A stretch of DNA of 64,000 nucleotides from Heterotrichella gracilis. Its lineage: Eukaryota > Sar > Xanthophyceae > Tribonematales > Xanthonemataceae. A program made the translations under genes and the position numbers. Location of the stretch: NCBI GenBank assembly GCA_032358255.1, contig JAULBX010016304.1:27237-91236 (forward strand), in the 5' to 3' direction. Shown here piece after piece: positions 13,601-23,545 of this stretch (positions are counted from its first letter, which is position 1; every line of letters begins with the position of its first letter). A model generated the notes under the pieces. That model ran no database searches and was not told where the DNA came from. It was given only the letters and a program-made list of their open reading frames with translations.

Positions 13601-14698
13601 TGCCCTGTTTGTCAACCTCCTCCACACTCTCAAACACCGCCTTGAGCTGCGAGGCCTGCGATTAGGGTTTAGGGTTTAGGCATCATTTGTCAACCCTGCT
13701 GCACAGCAACACAGCCACCAGGACCATCCCCTGAGAACCATCGCCCTCTTTCCCTGCACCCCCGTGGTTACCATCCCCACCGCCTACGTGCCCCCCCCCC
13801 CTGGCCGGAGCATACATGTCAGTGGCGCAAGCTGGCTGCAAGGCTCCTGCTCACCCTAAACCCTAAACCCTAAACCCAGTGGCGCAAGCTGGTGCCAGGC
13901 TCCCTCTATCTGGTACAACTCAAAATTGCATGCAATTCATTATATAAACCGAGTAGGCAAGCGCCTTTGCAGGGCACCGCCACAGGTGCGTGTGCGTTAT
14001 GACCTCAAGCTTACGTACCAGGAACTCGGAGAACCTCTGCTCCTTCCCGCTGACATTGGCAAAGTAGTGCTGGGATTCGAACTCAATGCCTGCCTTCAGT
14101 AGCTCGACAGGCTGCTGCCAAGCGGGTTGGGTGGCTGCTGCGCCATGGCCCTTGGCAGCGTGGGCGGTAATGCCTCTGGTATTTGCCTGACAAGGGTTGC
14201 GGTAGTGTCATTGTAAGCACGTAAGAAAGGTTTTAGAGGCTCGATATGTGGATATGCACACACCAGAAACAGGGTGGGGGATGTTGCTTGGCATTGCTGC
14301 ATGGCAGTGCTGCTACATATATATATGCATGCATATGGAATAATTGTGCTAGTAGCTGCTGTTACAAGCTTGCGTTATTACTTTTCAAATTAACGGAGGG
14401 GTTCGGTTGCGTTTATGCAGCCGTGCACAGGCCAGTTACTGGCGTTATATTGCAACCATAGAGCTACATGCAAGAAGGATTATAGTACGTATTATTGGGT
14501 GGCATTGCACATAGGGTTACAGGCCTGTGCAACATAATATGATACAGTTGCACACACCTGTCTAGCAACGTTGCCAAGGAAGGTGCCCCTGCCTGCCAAC
14601 CCCTGCTGTACAGCGACGCCTCTCAACGTTGGCAACCCCATGACCACCACCGCCTGGTCGATTGCAAGCTGTATTGCTTGACGAAGCCTTGGTGGCAT
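1619..14698 (-). CDS. DEDDh 3'-5' exonuclease fused to RecG-type DNA helicase (21 exons, about 1,494 aa)
   Basis: Predicted exons in gene order: 14698-14558, 14186-14019, 13655-12897, 12545-12422, 11681-11510, 11058-10831, 10476-10095, 9779-9547, 9008-8873, 8559-8226, 7754-7525, 6943-6805, 6270-6131, 5714-5386, 5055-4903, 4298-4159, 3815-3637, 3281-3120, 2675-2620, 2111-1981, 1767-1619. Every junction has GT-AG ends and a matching phase, with phases 0, 1 and 2 all used, so the frame stays open throughout. The N-terminal 355 residues are unrecognised and include an Ala/Pro/Thr-rich low-complexity stretch. An exonuclease domain follows at about 390-565, then a charged linker, then RecG from about 735. 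RecG remodels stalled replication forks and branched DNA; plant RecG acts in mitochondria and plastids. The start ATG is uncertain. Two adjacent genes are possible, but I see no stop, start or UTR between the parts. Confidence 0.8.
6045..6157 (-). repeat. Donor-side exon-edge copy (30 bp identical) in a RecG intron
   Basis: The 30 bp at 6128-6157, spanning the donor of the exon ending at 6131, are repeated exactly at 6045-6074. The copy includes the GT donor context and the last codons (MLRLLQ). On the acceptor side of the same exon a diverged copy of the first 25-30 bases lies at about 6338-6368, next to TTTAGGG-like tracts. Confidence 0.8.
7147..8000 (-). repeat. RecG exon 7754-7525 with duplicated edges on both sides
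   Basis: On the donor side, 7288-7370 is a copy of about 83 bp of 7522-7604, and 7147-7195 copies a part slightly further into the exon. On the acceptor side, the first 50 or so bases of the exon and its 3' splice site are copied at about 7815-7870 and 7945-8000. TTTAGGG tracts (for example 7764-7805) lie between units. The exon-proximal copies were taken as real because only they keep frame and RecG similarity. Confidence 0.8.
8963..9131 (-). repeat. Near-identical 92-bp-spaced duplication at the RecG wedge-domain acceptor
   Basis: The 52 bp at 8963-9014 recur exactly at 9055-9106, and similarity continues about 25 bp further. The unit contains a complete 3' splice site and the first codons of the exon. 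The transcript therefore has two almost equal acceptors 92 nt apart. The one nearer the exon body (9008) was chosen because it keeps the frame. Confidence 0.85.
10095..12545 (-). other. DnaQ/RNase T-like DEDDh exonuclease domain of the fusion
   Basis: Four exons encode all the catalytic motifs of the DEDDh family. ExoI is ITFDTETSG (Asp about 393, Glu about 395), built across a phase-1 intron. It is followed by the usual strand and the HGIT element seen in DnaQ-type proteins. ExoII is HNGKGFDFP (Asp about 489). ExoIII is HRALDDA (His about 554, Asp about 559). The domain should hydrolyse DNA or RNA from 3' ends with two metal ions. It resembles the exonuclease part of plant organellar DPD1-like proteins and bacterial DnaQ-like proteins, though I cannot rank these without a search. 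The final exon continues into a Lys/Glu-rich linker without a stop. Confidence 0.88.
11668..11833 (-). repeat. Acceptor of an exonuclease exon present three times
   Basis: A short unit of about 25 bp, covering the start of exon 11681-11510 and its 3' splice site, occurs at about 11668, 11738 and 11813. The copies are separated by TTTAGGG-type tracts (11693-11712, 11763-11793). The third copy carries a base change inside the polypyrimidine/AG context. Confidence 0.8.
13854..13877. repeat. Interstitial telomere-like array (CCCTAAA)3
   Basis: Three full CCCTAAA units plus CCC lie in the intron between exons 14186-14019 and 13655-12897. The array sits between two direct copies of a short intronic segment that begins AGTGGCGCAAGCTGG (about 13821 and 13876). 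Confidence 0.9.
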
Positions 14699-15410
14699 AG
14701 GTATCACAATAGCACCCCTTCCAATAGGACCTGGGTTCGAGCCTTGCTTCGGCAAGAACTAGAGGGTTGTGCACCGTGGCTACACATGTTGGGGCCCGCT
14801 TATTGGACTGAATAGGACCACTGATGTGGGCGTTGCAGCGAAAACTCGAGTGGCGTGCTCGATGCGTGAACCCAGGTGAATCTCAAGCCAGAAGTAGAAA
14901 CGGGTTCAGTTTCACAAAGCCTCTGACATGTGTACCATTTTGGTGGAGACAGCCTGGGGAGACAGCCAGGACTCCTGGCAGGAGACAGCTCGTGTTTTCA
15001 AGGGTGGGGATTTGAACGCTGGTCCGGGGATCCAGTATTCAAGATGGGTCCCTCCTGCTACGAATTCGCTCGTGTACAAGTACCCGCTTGTGTACTGTCC
15101 ATCTTTGTTCAGTAATGTCACATTTGAAGACTCTAGCTAAAGCGCATATGGAAACTGGCGCCCACATGCCGAACGTTTTGGTCACATGCCACTGAATGCA
15201 TGTCACCTCAGGAGTCCTGCCGGTTTCATCTAGAGTTGAAGAAAGAACCCTGCACGTTATGCTGAAGCTCTGTTTCAAAAGTGGGCCCTCTATCCTGACA
15301 CGGTAGTGTAGAAGCACCCCTGCTGCAACCCCGTGCAAGTGCACCACCGGCTCAGCTGGGTGGTCTGACTAGGTGGTCTTCACAAGGGCTCACTTTGCCA
15401 GAGCTACAGT
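14699..15410. promoter_or_regulatory. Divergent intergenic region between the exonuclease-RecG and CEP78-like genes
   Basis: The two genes start head to head about 0.7 kb apart, so both promoters should lie here. I see no clear TATA box at a convincing distance. At about 14722-14760 there is a GGTTCGAGCC element like the B box of a tRNA gene, but no cloverleaf can be folded around it. Confidence 0.4.
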
Positions 15411-18400
15411 ATGCGGCTGTATCCTCCACGTGCCGATGACAAGGAAAGACAGGTCCCTATTGAACAGCAGGCGAACGCTGACAGGTATGTTATTTGTTTA
15501 GCAACCCGCCATGCTGCCAACACTTGTGTGGGTGGCCATGTGTGTTGCGAAATTTTGAGTAGGTCCCATAGCCTGTGACACAGGTACTGGTTGTACACAA
15601 CTGCCCCACTATCCACAATTCTACTGTTCACCCACTCATAGACTCCAGTCATCATCTTGCACTCATTGTGTTGTAGGGCAGCCTTGTGCTTGGCCCAAAA
15701 GAGGCGCAGGCGGTGGGAGGTGGGCGTGCAGACCATGCTCGAGAGCGGCGAAGTGCATATCAAAGCCCATGACCTGTCTATGGAAGAGTTTGAGGAGGTG
15801 CTGGCCCGTGTGCGTAAGGCAGTGGATGTTGTGAGCAGCATCTCGCTGCACGGCCTGCCAAGGTGGGTGCACAGGGCTTGACCGATATCGAAGCAGGCAA
15901 GAACCAGGCTACCATGTGTAAACAGTACTTTGCTAGCTTGCTAGCATGCACATGACCTGCACGGTTGCAACCGCTTCACACGGGTTGTAAGACACCATTC
16001 AGCATGGAATTCCACTGCCCTCAGGGGCCTGGCAATTGACCAGGGGTACGGCTCGCAACCACCCCAACGCAAGGCGGACACAAGGAGGCACACAAAGCGC
16101 ACTGCTCCGGCTGCGCAGCAGCAGCACCTGCTAGCAGAAAGCGTATCTGCAACCGACCGGGAGAGGTACGCTGCCTAAACCCTAAACCCTAAACCCTAAT
16201 CCCATACCTGCATCTGCCATGCATAGAGTTCAAAGCTCTCGCCAACCAGTCAATGCACACGCACAGCTCAGTGTTCTGCTTATTGAGCTATGCCTCACGA
16301 CTGGTAAATATGTGCAGGCTGTTGTCTCAGCTGCGGCAACTCCTGTCGGCAGTATGCAGCTCAGCAAGCCTCCAGAGTCTGACCATCGATGCGGTGAGTG
16401 CAGAACCACGTTTTACGCAATGAAGCCAAATGTGTGGACAAAAGTGTGTCAATATGGAAACGGGGTTTCCCACAGACTCATCACACGCATCTCACGACAT
16501 TCTGTATGTGGACATTTTAGGATTTAGGGTTCTCCACAGACTCATCACTGGCGCCGCAAAACATCTCACACTGGACTACTTATGAAGCATGCAGGACGTA
16601 CGATGTCCTCTAATTTGTGACATGCAAAATTGCATAGGTGCTTCCGGATGATGCATGGGAGCAGATGGCAGCAGCCCTATCATCCAATCGCAGCAGCATG
16701 CTGGAGGATTTGGAGCTGATTGGTGCAGCAAACGGGGACAGGATTTTGGGGGTGAGTGAGCAGTGTTGTTTGAAACCACTGTGCCATGCAAGACATACAC
16801 AGGGACTGGGTTGCTCATCATCCTGTGGTAGCACAGCTGGGGCACAAACCTTCCGCACATAATGACAATGAACACTGGGGTTGTGCTGGGGTGGTTGACT
16901 GTCTGGCTTCCTGATGCGCAGCACTTGGGGCCTGCGCTGCGCCACTGCCCCTCCCTCAGGCGCCTGACCCTGGCAAACTGCGCTATCACAGACGATGGAG
17001 CGGCAGAGGTTGCAGCTGCACTACAGGTAAGCTCAGAGGTTTTAATGCCACCTGTTCCCAACAGGTACCTATGGTCAGCCTTTTAACGTTGAATGGCTTA
17101 CTGCACCATGTTGTGTCACCCTCCTGGGTGTGTTAATGATCAGTCTTGGAGTTGATAGGGGACGTAATCCAAAGGGTGAAGTAAAGTTGTGGAATAAGTG
17201 AAACTCAGCGTATTTTATGTACATGTTGCCAATGCTTCAGGCAACCATGGATCAAACACATTCTGGCAGCTAACTGGTATTGTGCAACAACCGCAGGCTT
17301 CCGTTACGGATGTCCAGGCAGCGCAGTGGCCCACAATGCTGCGTCGCTACCCGCACAGGCGATCGCATGGCCAGCAGATGGGATACCATCCCAGCAGCAG
17401 TGGAAACGGCCAGCATGCAATGGCTGAGAGCCCATCACCAGCGCACAGGCACTGCAATGACGGACTGCACATTCTACAACTGCCTGGAAATCAGGTATAA
17501 TTATGCTAACATTTCATGGTGAGCATTTTAATCAAATTAAACATATTTATATTGAACAGTTTTGGCACATGTTAATTGTTATGGTAATATAAATCCTGAA
17601 CTGAACTGAAATATTACTGACTATCGAATAACTGAGGCACCTTGGTTCAAGCATATAATTGACAACGGGGGCGGCCTGACATACACCCTGTGCGTTACAC
17701 CTGGGCTGCCATCTATTAGCTTGGCAAGCGGTTGTTACCCTACAGTTACCCCACATGCAGATTGGTGCCAGGGGGTGTGCAGCCCTTTGTGAAGCGTTGG
17801 CGCTGGATACAACCCTGAAGGTGGTGAATTTTAAGGACAATGAACTCACTCCAGAGTGGTAAGCCCATGCTGCACATGCAAACCTGCTGTTGCAGCCTCA
17901 CACGTATTACCTACTGCAGTGCATGCACTTGCCAGTAGATGGAAAATGGGGCATATTCCCAGGAGGAGTTAAGAGTACTTATGAGTAATCCTCCTGATAT
18001 GCCGGTTGCTTAGCTCCTTGTGATTTTGAGATTAATTAGTAATTTGGACATTTCATAAACTCTTTATTTTTAAATATTTCCAAATTTAATAAAATGACAA
18101 TTATTACGGGCCATCAAGTGCACGCCCAAATGCCAACCCCTTGGGTATTATAGAAGCGCCGTGTGCACCATTGCTACTGTTTATTGTATCCTATAAACAC
18201 ACCTGTGTTGTGCGCAGTGCTGGCATGCTCCGGCAAGCCATGCGAGACCACCCCCGCCTCGAGCTGGTAGACATGAGGGGCGGTGGCCGTGGGGTGGATG
18301 GCGTGCTAAGGCGCAAGGGGAGCACAATAGAAGTTGCTCAGGAGGGGCCCTGTGCAGCTGCTGGTGAGAGCAATGAGCCGACAACCCGCAGCCAAGAAGC

Positions 18401-19805
18401 TGGCAGGGACAAGAGCTATGAGGCGACTAAATGCGGCCAGGAAGCTGGCAGGAACAATGCGGCTCATGTTCCTGAATCTGGGTTTAACTGCACGGTCCAG
18501 CCGAGCTCACCCACAGCACGCATTCAATTACAGAATAGGTGTCCAAACAGGCTGGATAACAGTGGTGGCAGCCCTGCTGGTGTGAGGAGGCTTGTGTATG
18601 ACTACCCTCGTCATGCGAGGGCGGAACCTGACACTGCATGCAGTGCAAGTGGGAGTCAGCCCAGAGAAGATTCCCAACAGAGCACCACCATGATGGCTGT
18701 GCACTCACCGAGCGGTGGCGATGCTGTCACAGGCACAGCGCAGTTGCAGACATCTCCCAGCAGGCCCAATGCCAAGGAAACCCCAAGACGGGCTGTGCCT
18801 GCCCAAAACCCTACTCCAGCCACACCCAAGGCAGCGCTGAGCGATGTGGACATCAACGCTGTGTGGGACGTGCTGGCCAGTGCTGACAAGGAGCACTTCC
18901 TGGCGCAGAAGTCCGTCGCAGCAGGATTGGTTACGGCAAGGGAGTTGGATGCGCAGCTGGCTGTATCCCCCCTGAAACCCCTTCAGCGCATGCCATCGCC
19001 ATTGCCAGTGAGGCGCCCGGCCTCAGCCACAGCCACAGGCACAGCCACCCGCATCACGATGAAGGAGAACCAAGGGCTCAGTCGGGGCGTGCGCAGGCTG
19101 TCGGTCCCATCTGCTGCCACCACCCAGCGGCCGGTACCTGGCAAGCGGCCAAACAGTGCAATTACCCGGAGCATGGCAAACCAGCGGGGGGTGAGCAAGG
19201 GGTCAAATGCGGCTCAGGTAGTGAAGGCTGCACAGAGAAATCCATATGGTGTGCGTCAACTCCCTGCCAAAAACATGGCCCATTCAGCCAGCACCAGTGG
19301 GCAGATGCGGCCTGCGCCCATCCGGAGCGCAAGCGCTAATGGAGAAAAGGCCGCCCAGCACGCGCCATCGGCACCTGGCAAACCCTCCAAGTCCTGCTTG
19401 CACAACCGCAACCCCCAGCGCCAGGTTGGGGGCCGGTCCCACACAGCACCAGCCCCTTACATTAATCCCCAGGCACGCGCACGCAATGCCATCAGCGCAA
19501 TGCTCATGCCACTCAAGCCCAGGCCTGCCACAAGCAGCATCCCAAGCACATCGCAGGCAGCTGTCATCCGCCAGCCAGTCACAAACCCTACTAGGGTTTC
19601 TCTGCCCTGCCGATCATCGGGCTACGGGGCAGCCCCCAATCGGAGGAGCGGGTCCCGACGCCAGAGTGGCGACAGCGCAACCCAGCGCACTGTGATGGCT
19701 GACATGCACAAAATGCTGCAGAACCTGACTACGGTGGTGGCGGGCCTGGAGCAGATTGTTGCACGGGTGCCTGTGGCAAAGCCAGACAGTGACATAATTT
19801 GCTAG
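15411..19805 (+). CDS. CEP78-like leucine-rich-repeat protein (9 exons, 859 aa)
   Basis: Exons: 15411-15484, 15677-15862, 16025-16165, 16318-16393, 16638-16751, 16922-17026, 17297-17494, 17761-17858, 18218-19805; all phases match. The N-terminal 280 residues contain ribonuclease-inhibitor-type LRRs (LRRLTLANCAITDDGAAEV; IGARGCAALCEAL). They are broken by a basic segment with a QWPTMLRRYPHRR core, at the same place where human CEP78 has its Trp/Arg-rich break. The opening VQTMLESGEVHIKAHDLSMEE also resembles the CEP78 start. The last exon adds about 530 residues, largely low in complexity and basic, with a short predicted helix near the end (MHKMLQNLTTVVAGLEQIV). CEP78 works at the centriole/basal body in ciliated cells. 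Family assignment rests on remembered similarity; a generic LRR protein is the alternative. Confidence 0.62.
16174..16199. repeat. Interstitial telomere-like array (CCCTAAA)n in an intron
   Basis: About 3.5 CCCTAAA units begin within 10 bp of the donor at 16166 of the CEP78-like gene. This is the longest such tract on the left side of the window. Shorter ones occur at 3303-3325, 10498-10520, 13664-13680, 31696-31725, 33633-33660, 39418-39435 and 40380-40400. Confidence 0.9.
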
Positions 19806-20463
19806 GCAGCAACTGGTTGATCGACACCTTGACGATGGCTATTGAATCAGTGAATGAATTGCCCTTAGGGTAAACTGTGCTGGGGGGGTAACTTTACAAC
19901 GAGCCGCAGTGGCCTGCGTGTACAAGTGGGATTGAGCCATCAACTTGGGCTGTGGCTGGGTGCATTGCAGGCAGGCATGTTGGTCACTGACACCACTGCA
20001 AGTTGTGTGTTGCACTGCATTTGTAAACTCTTATAAATAGATATTCTTCAACAGACTGGCAACTCTTCAATGTTTTGCCCTGTATGTTTCTGATAGCACT
20101 GCTGCAAACGTGAGTGCCATGCCCATCCCTGCTTATTCCATCAGAACTATGTGTGTGCTTTACTGCAGCTGCAAGCGGCGACAGCTGCTCCTGCGATGTG
20201 GCTGACATTTGCCTAATAAATACGCCATAGGGCACTCCATGCAAGCAAGGTCAATTGGTACAGTGGCAAATAAAACCGCAACTGGCCGGTCAGACATGCC
20301 ACTACGTGGACACCGCCTGGACTCTACTTTTGAACTTGACCAAACCACATGTATATATATAACACTGCTCTTCTCTTCCCACGTGTTCCCAGCGTAAATC
20401 TCCCTTCAGTTACACCAACTATCTCAGCACAACGCATGGCCACCATCAAGGACACGGTGTCCA
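19806..20463. other. Convergent 3' region; TGTAA poly(A) signals
   Basis: This is the shared 3' flank of the plus-strand CEP78-like gene and the minus-strand small gene at 20464. A TGTAA lies 217 nt after the first stop (20022-20026, plus strand). Another on the minus strand (plus-strand TTACA at 20410-20414) is 50 nt after the second stop. No further gene is visible. Confidence 0.5.
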
Positions 20464-21239
20464 CTACTTCCTGCTGGGGTCCTTCGCCTTGTGCTGGTAT
20501 CCCTTGCCAGTGTGTGCGCGTGGCTGGGCCAGCACGCTCTGGAATTCGCCCTCACTCAGGTCCCGCCTGAACATCTGGGTCTTGCCCTGCGTTGCGTGAT
20601 CCATGCTGGTCTTCACGGTACCTGCATGGTGAGGTCACTGTGACTAACCTTGACAGGAGGGTTTGGGTAATGGTGTGCAACATAAGGACCCTGCAACAAG
20701 CTCCTTGGGTGCAGTCAGGTACACTATGGACTGCACCCAAGGACACCAGAACTACAAATTAAGAGGGGCCACTGTTTACAGTATAAAAGAGGTCGTTCAG
20801 ACACCACCGCCCAGGTAGCGTAGCCCCCATACCCCACCACCCAGCGCTCAAGGAGCTATATACAGTGTACAGAGGCAACGTGGGCTTTGATGCAGAACAC
20901 GGGACAGCAGCGAGGTGGACCCATACGGAAAGGGGGGGGATTTATGCTGGGCGGAGATCTACCCCATCTTCCCTTCTCAGGTCCACCTTACCAGTAGTAG
21001 GGTAGTAGTCCATCTTCACGTCGCCTTTCTGGTAAAACTCCACCTTCGCACCCTGGTTGGCACCCTGATACTCCCAGCCATACTCCTGAGGGTCCGTTCG
21101 GTGGGCCTGCATTTGGGTCGACGCATAGTTTATATTTGAGTTTAAACTTTGGCATGCATGCGGACAGTTTGAGGGCTGCCTGCCGTTTAATATATGATGC
21201 GTAAGCAAGAACAAGCTAGTAGCAGGCACAACATACCAT
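20464..21239 (-). CDS. Small uncharacterised protein (91 aa) with intron directly after the start codon
   Basis: Exons: 21239-21237 (the ATG alone), 21106-20992, 20621-20464; phases 0 and 1 match. The protein begins MAHRTDPQEYGWEYQG. It is polar, with Lys, Asp, Gln and Tyr abundant. It ends with a segment VLAQPRAHTGKGYQHK that looks conserved in style (PR-x-HTGKGY) although I cannot name the family. There is no signal peptide or membrane segment. The start is inferred from the ATG falling just after a 5' block homologous to the upstream block of the neighbouring gene at 22226-23274. The 43-nt open stretch before the ATG could instead be coding and extend the protein. Function unknown. Confidence 0.55.
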
Positions 21240-21285
21240 TTTGGGGTTGCTGTAGGGGGTTTTCACCGCCGTATGCACACTGGAA

Positions 21286-21480
21286 AACAGGTCGGCTGGC
21301 CAGCAGAGTAACGAGAGACGAGCTGTGGACACTGACACAAGTTCGAAAGCAGTATCGATAGCTGTTTGTATACGATGCTAGCGCTTTTGCAGGTTGTATA
21401 TATACCGCTCACGAAGCTTTTAGCTGTGCTGTGCTGTGCTGTGCTGTGCTGTGCTGTGCTGGGCATGGCTCATGAGGGGG
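21286..21480 (-). promoter_or_regulatory. Upstream block, copy 1: TATA box and shared leader
   Basis: Read on the minus strand, this block has a CAGCA-rich simple tract, then TATATATA (21397-21404), then ACAACCTGCAAAAGCGCTAG and a leader with CTGACACAAGTT-like sequence. It ends about 50 bp before the ATG at 21239. A diverged copy stands upstream of the next gene (23370-23545). The parallel positions suggest a duplicated core promoter and 5' UTR. A transposon fragment is the alternative. Confidence 0.5.
21424..21462. repeat. (GCTGT)n microsatellite
   Basis: About seven to eight perfect GCTGT units lie at the far end of upstream block 1. Block 2 has an interrupted version of the same tract, and a short (TGTGC)3 tract stands alone at about 24127-24142. 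Confidence 0.9.
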
Positions 21481-22225
21481 AGCCTCGAGGGTCCACGTGT
21501 CGACGTAATATTAGGGTCTCAGCTGAAAGAAGATCTCCTCCTAGGAAATAGGTAGCTTTTAGTAACAGTGGCATTTCTGTCACTGCCACAAGGGCACCAG
21601 CCAAATCGCCTGGTCACTACACTCAACCAGGGTGCGTGAAGCCAGATCTGCCAGGCCGCAAGGTGAAAGCAAGTGCAAGACCCTGAGTGGCGCCATGGCA
21701 ACCAACTCGAGCAAGGGTCATGGGAGCACAATGGGACTTGACACCTGGCTGTCACCTGTGGGCGTTTCCTCTCTTTCTTTCTTGCTGTCTATGTTACAAG
21801 TTTTGAGGCCTGCCAAAGCGGCTCAGCCACCCCGTACATGCCACAGGATGACGAGGAATGGCCCCTACTAGACCACACAAGAATGGATGCTTATGTCCAC
21901 AAGTCCGAATACATCAACACGTCACACAGCAAAAGACAAGCTGAATCTGTTCACATACTTGATGTCCAGTCTGGCAACATAAAGAGCAAAGCTGGGTGGA
22001 GCCTAGATGGTTGCGCTGGTGGGCTGACTGTGTGAGCCCTCGCCAGCAGCTGTATCGGCGCAACCTTCTGAGCAAACAGACCCACCAACAAACCGACCGC
22101 AAACAGGGAGTGCCAACCACGCTAATCACCGACTAAGCAAGGCCCAGTGGTGCACACCGCACACCATAAGCACAGAAGGAGGAGGGGACAACACCACCTC
22201 TTTTGTACGCAAACCTGCCCTTGCC
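21481..22225. other. Intergenic stretch between the two small minus-strand genes
   Basis: No coding sequence is supported. It should contain the 3' UTR of the gene ending at 22226; a minus-strand TGTAA (plus-strand TTACA 21794-21798) is a possible poly(A) signal. Confidence 0.45.
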
Positions 22226-23274
22226 CTAGCTGCTGATCAAGTGGATATGTACTGCCTTGGCCTCCTGCAGGCTGTCGTCCAGGACAGGGAACCATCTGTT
22301 GATCGGGCAGCGACCACCATCCTGCACCTCAAAATCTGCCTTGCCCACCGTGCGGTTGGTGGTGACCGATGTCAGCCCCTCCAGCAAGCAGTCGGGCACG
22401 GCCGTGGTGCTGCCCCCAGTGCCCTCCATCAGCTCCTTCAAGGTTCTGGTGGCAAATGTGGTAGCCACCTCGTCCACGTAGATGAACGCCTGCAACCAGG
22501 GCCGACACCTTGTCACATATGTGGTGGTTGCAGACTTGGAGAACACACGTACCACACAGCGTGCATCAGAAGGGACCACCTACATAAATAACAAGCCAGC
22601 GTGGTCCAGGAGTGTGGCCACGGGCGTTAGTGTGAGACAAAAGGACAGGCAAAAACCACAAGGACTTACCACGATGGGTTGCTCGGCAGCCACAAAGTCA
22701 GCTGCGACCCTGAACCCCTTCTCCACCCGTGCCTCTTCCCAGCTTTCCACAGCGCCCACCAGCTTCCCCAGCGCAACTCCTGCTCCCGTGACAACTGCAA
22801 ACTGCTTGTACAAAGGCAACAGTTAGATGCGTTCAGCTTAACGTGCAGGGTGAGACAGGGGAGAGTATGAGGGTATGTAATGCGGGTTACGTACCTGCTC
22901 CCAAACAGGCCAGCCCCCCAGGTCCGGGATCAGCAGCAGCGGCAACAAGGTTCCAACGCCAGATGCGAGATACTGCGCCATGTTCCTTGGAAGCAAAGGT
23001 CCGGGCACAGCGGTCTTGTCGTTGGAGAATTTTAAGGGGACGTTCTTCGGGCCAGGCAGCCTGCGCAAAAGCACCAGCTGGAGTAAGCAACTGCAGTAAG
23101 CAAAACACCAACACCAAGTGGAAAACTACCAGGACCTTTGAAGCCGTGTGAAGCCACTCACCTGCGAGCCGGTAGTTGCTGTCAGACTTGTTGACTGCTT
23201 TTTTCTCACCCCACTGCGTTTGTCACTCCCAGGGGATTGAACCATGCAAGGTCGAAGTGACCCTCGACAGGCAT
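22226..23274 (-). CDS. Uncharacterised protein (4 exons, 208 aa)
   Basis: Exons: 23274-23210, 23060-22895, 22801-22670, 22489-22226; phases 2, 0 and 0 all match. The protein starts MPVEGHFDLAWFNPLG, continues with a Pro/Gly-rich stretch (LPGPKNVPLKF) and has one hydrophobic segment (GVGTLLPLLLIPDLGGW) near residue 60. The second half is mixed alpha/beta in appearance, with a TGGSTTAVPDCLLEGLTSV stretch, and it ends LISS. I do not recognise the family. The short hydrophobic segment could be a membrane contact or a buried helix. It shares a duplicated upstream block with the small gene at 20464-21239 but not its protein sequence. Confidence 0.6.
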
Positions 23275-23369
23275 TTGCTGAGGTTATGCACTGCATTCTG
23301 GCGCAGACCGCTGGCAAGTGACACCTGACCCCTTTCTCGTGAAACTCAAAAGCATGCGCTGCTTAGGAA

Positions 23370-23545
23370 GCAGGTCGGCTGTGCACCAACAAGGAGAGTA
23401 AAGGAGCCGAGCTGACACAAGTTTAGCGACAGTATCAATAGTTGGTTGCACTAGCGCTTTTGCAGGTTGTACATATAGGAAAGGAGCTTCCTTGCTGTGC
23501 TGGCTGCACAGCACAGCAATGTCTCCTTCTTGCTGTGCTGGTGCT
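23370..23545 (-). promoter_or_regulatory. Upstream block, copy 2: TATA-like element and shared leader
   Basis: Homologous to 21286-21480. On the minus strand it reads CCTATATGTACAACCTGC (TATA-like at about 23470-23477), then AAAAGCGCTAG and the CTGACACAAGTT-like leader near 23420. It ends about 96 bp before the ATG at 23274. Order and spacing match copy 1. Confidence 0.5.

Noticed and set aside
14720-14765. tRNA-like B box (GGTTCGAGCC)
   Set aside because: Flanks do not pair as T arm, anticodon arm or acceptor stem; no A box at the right distance.
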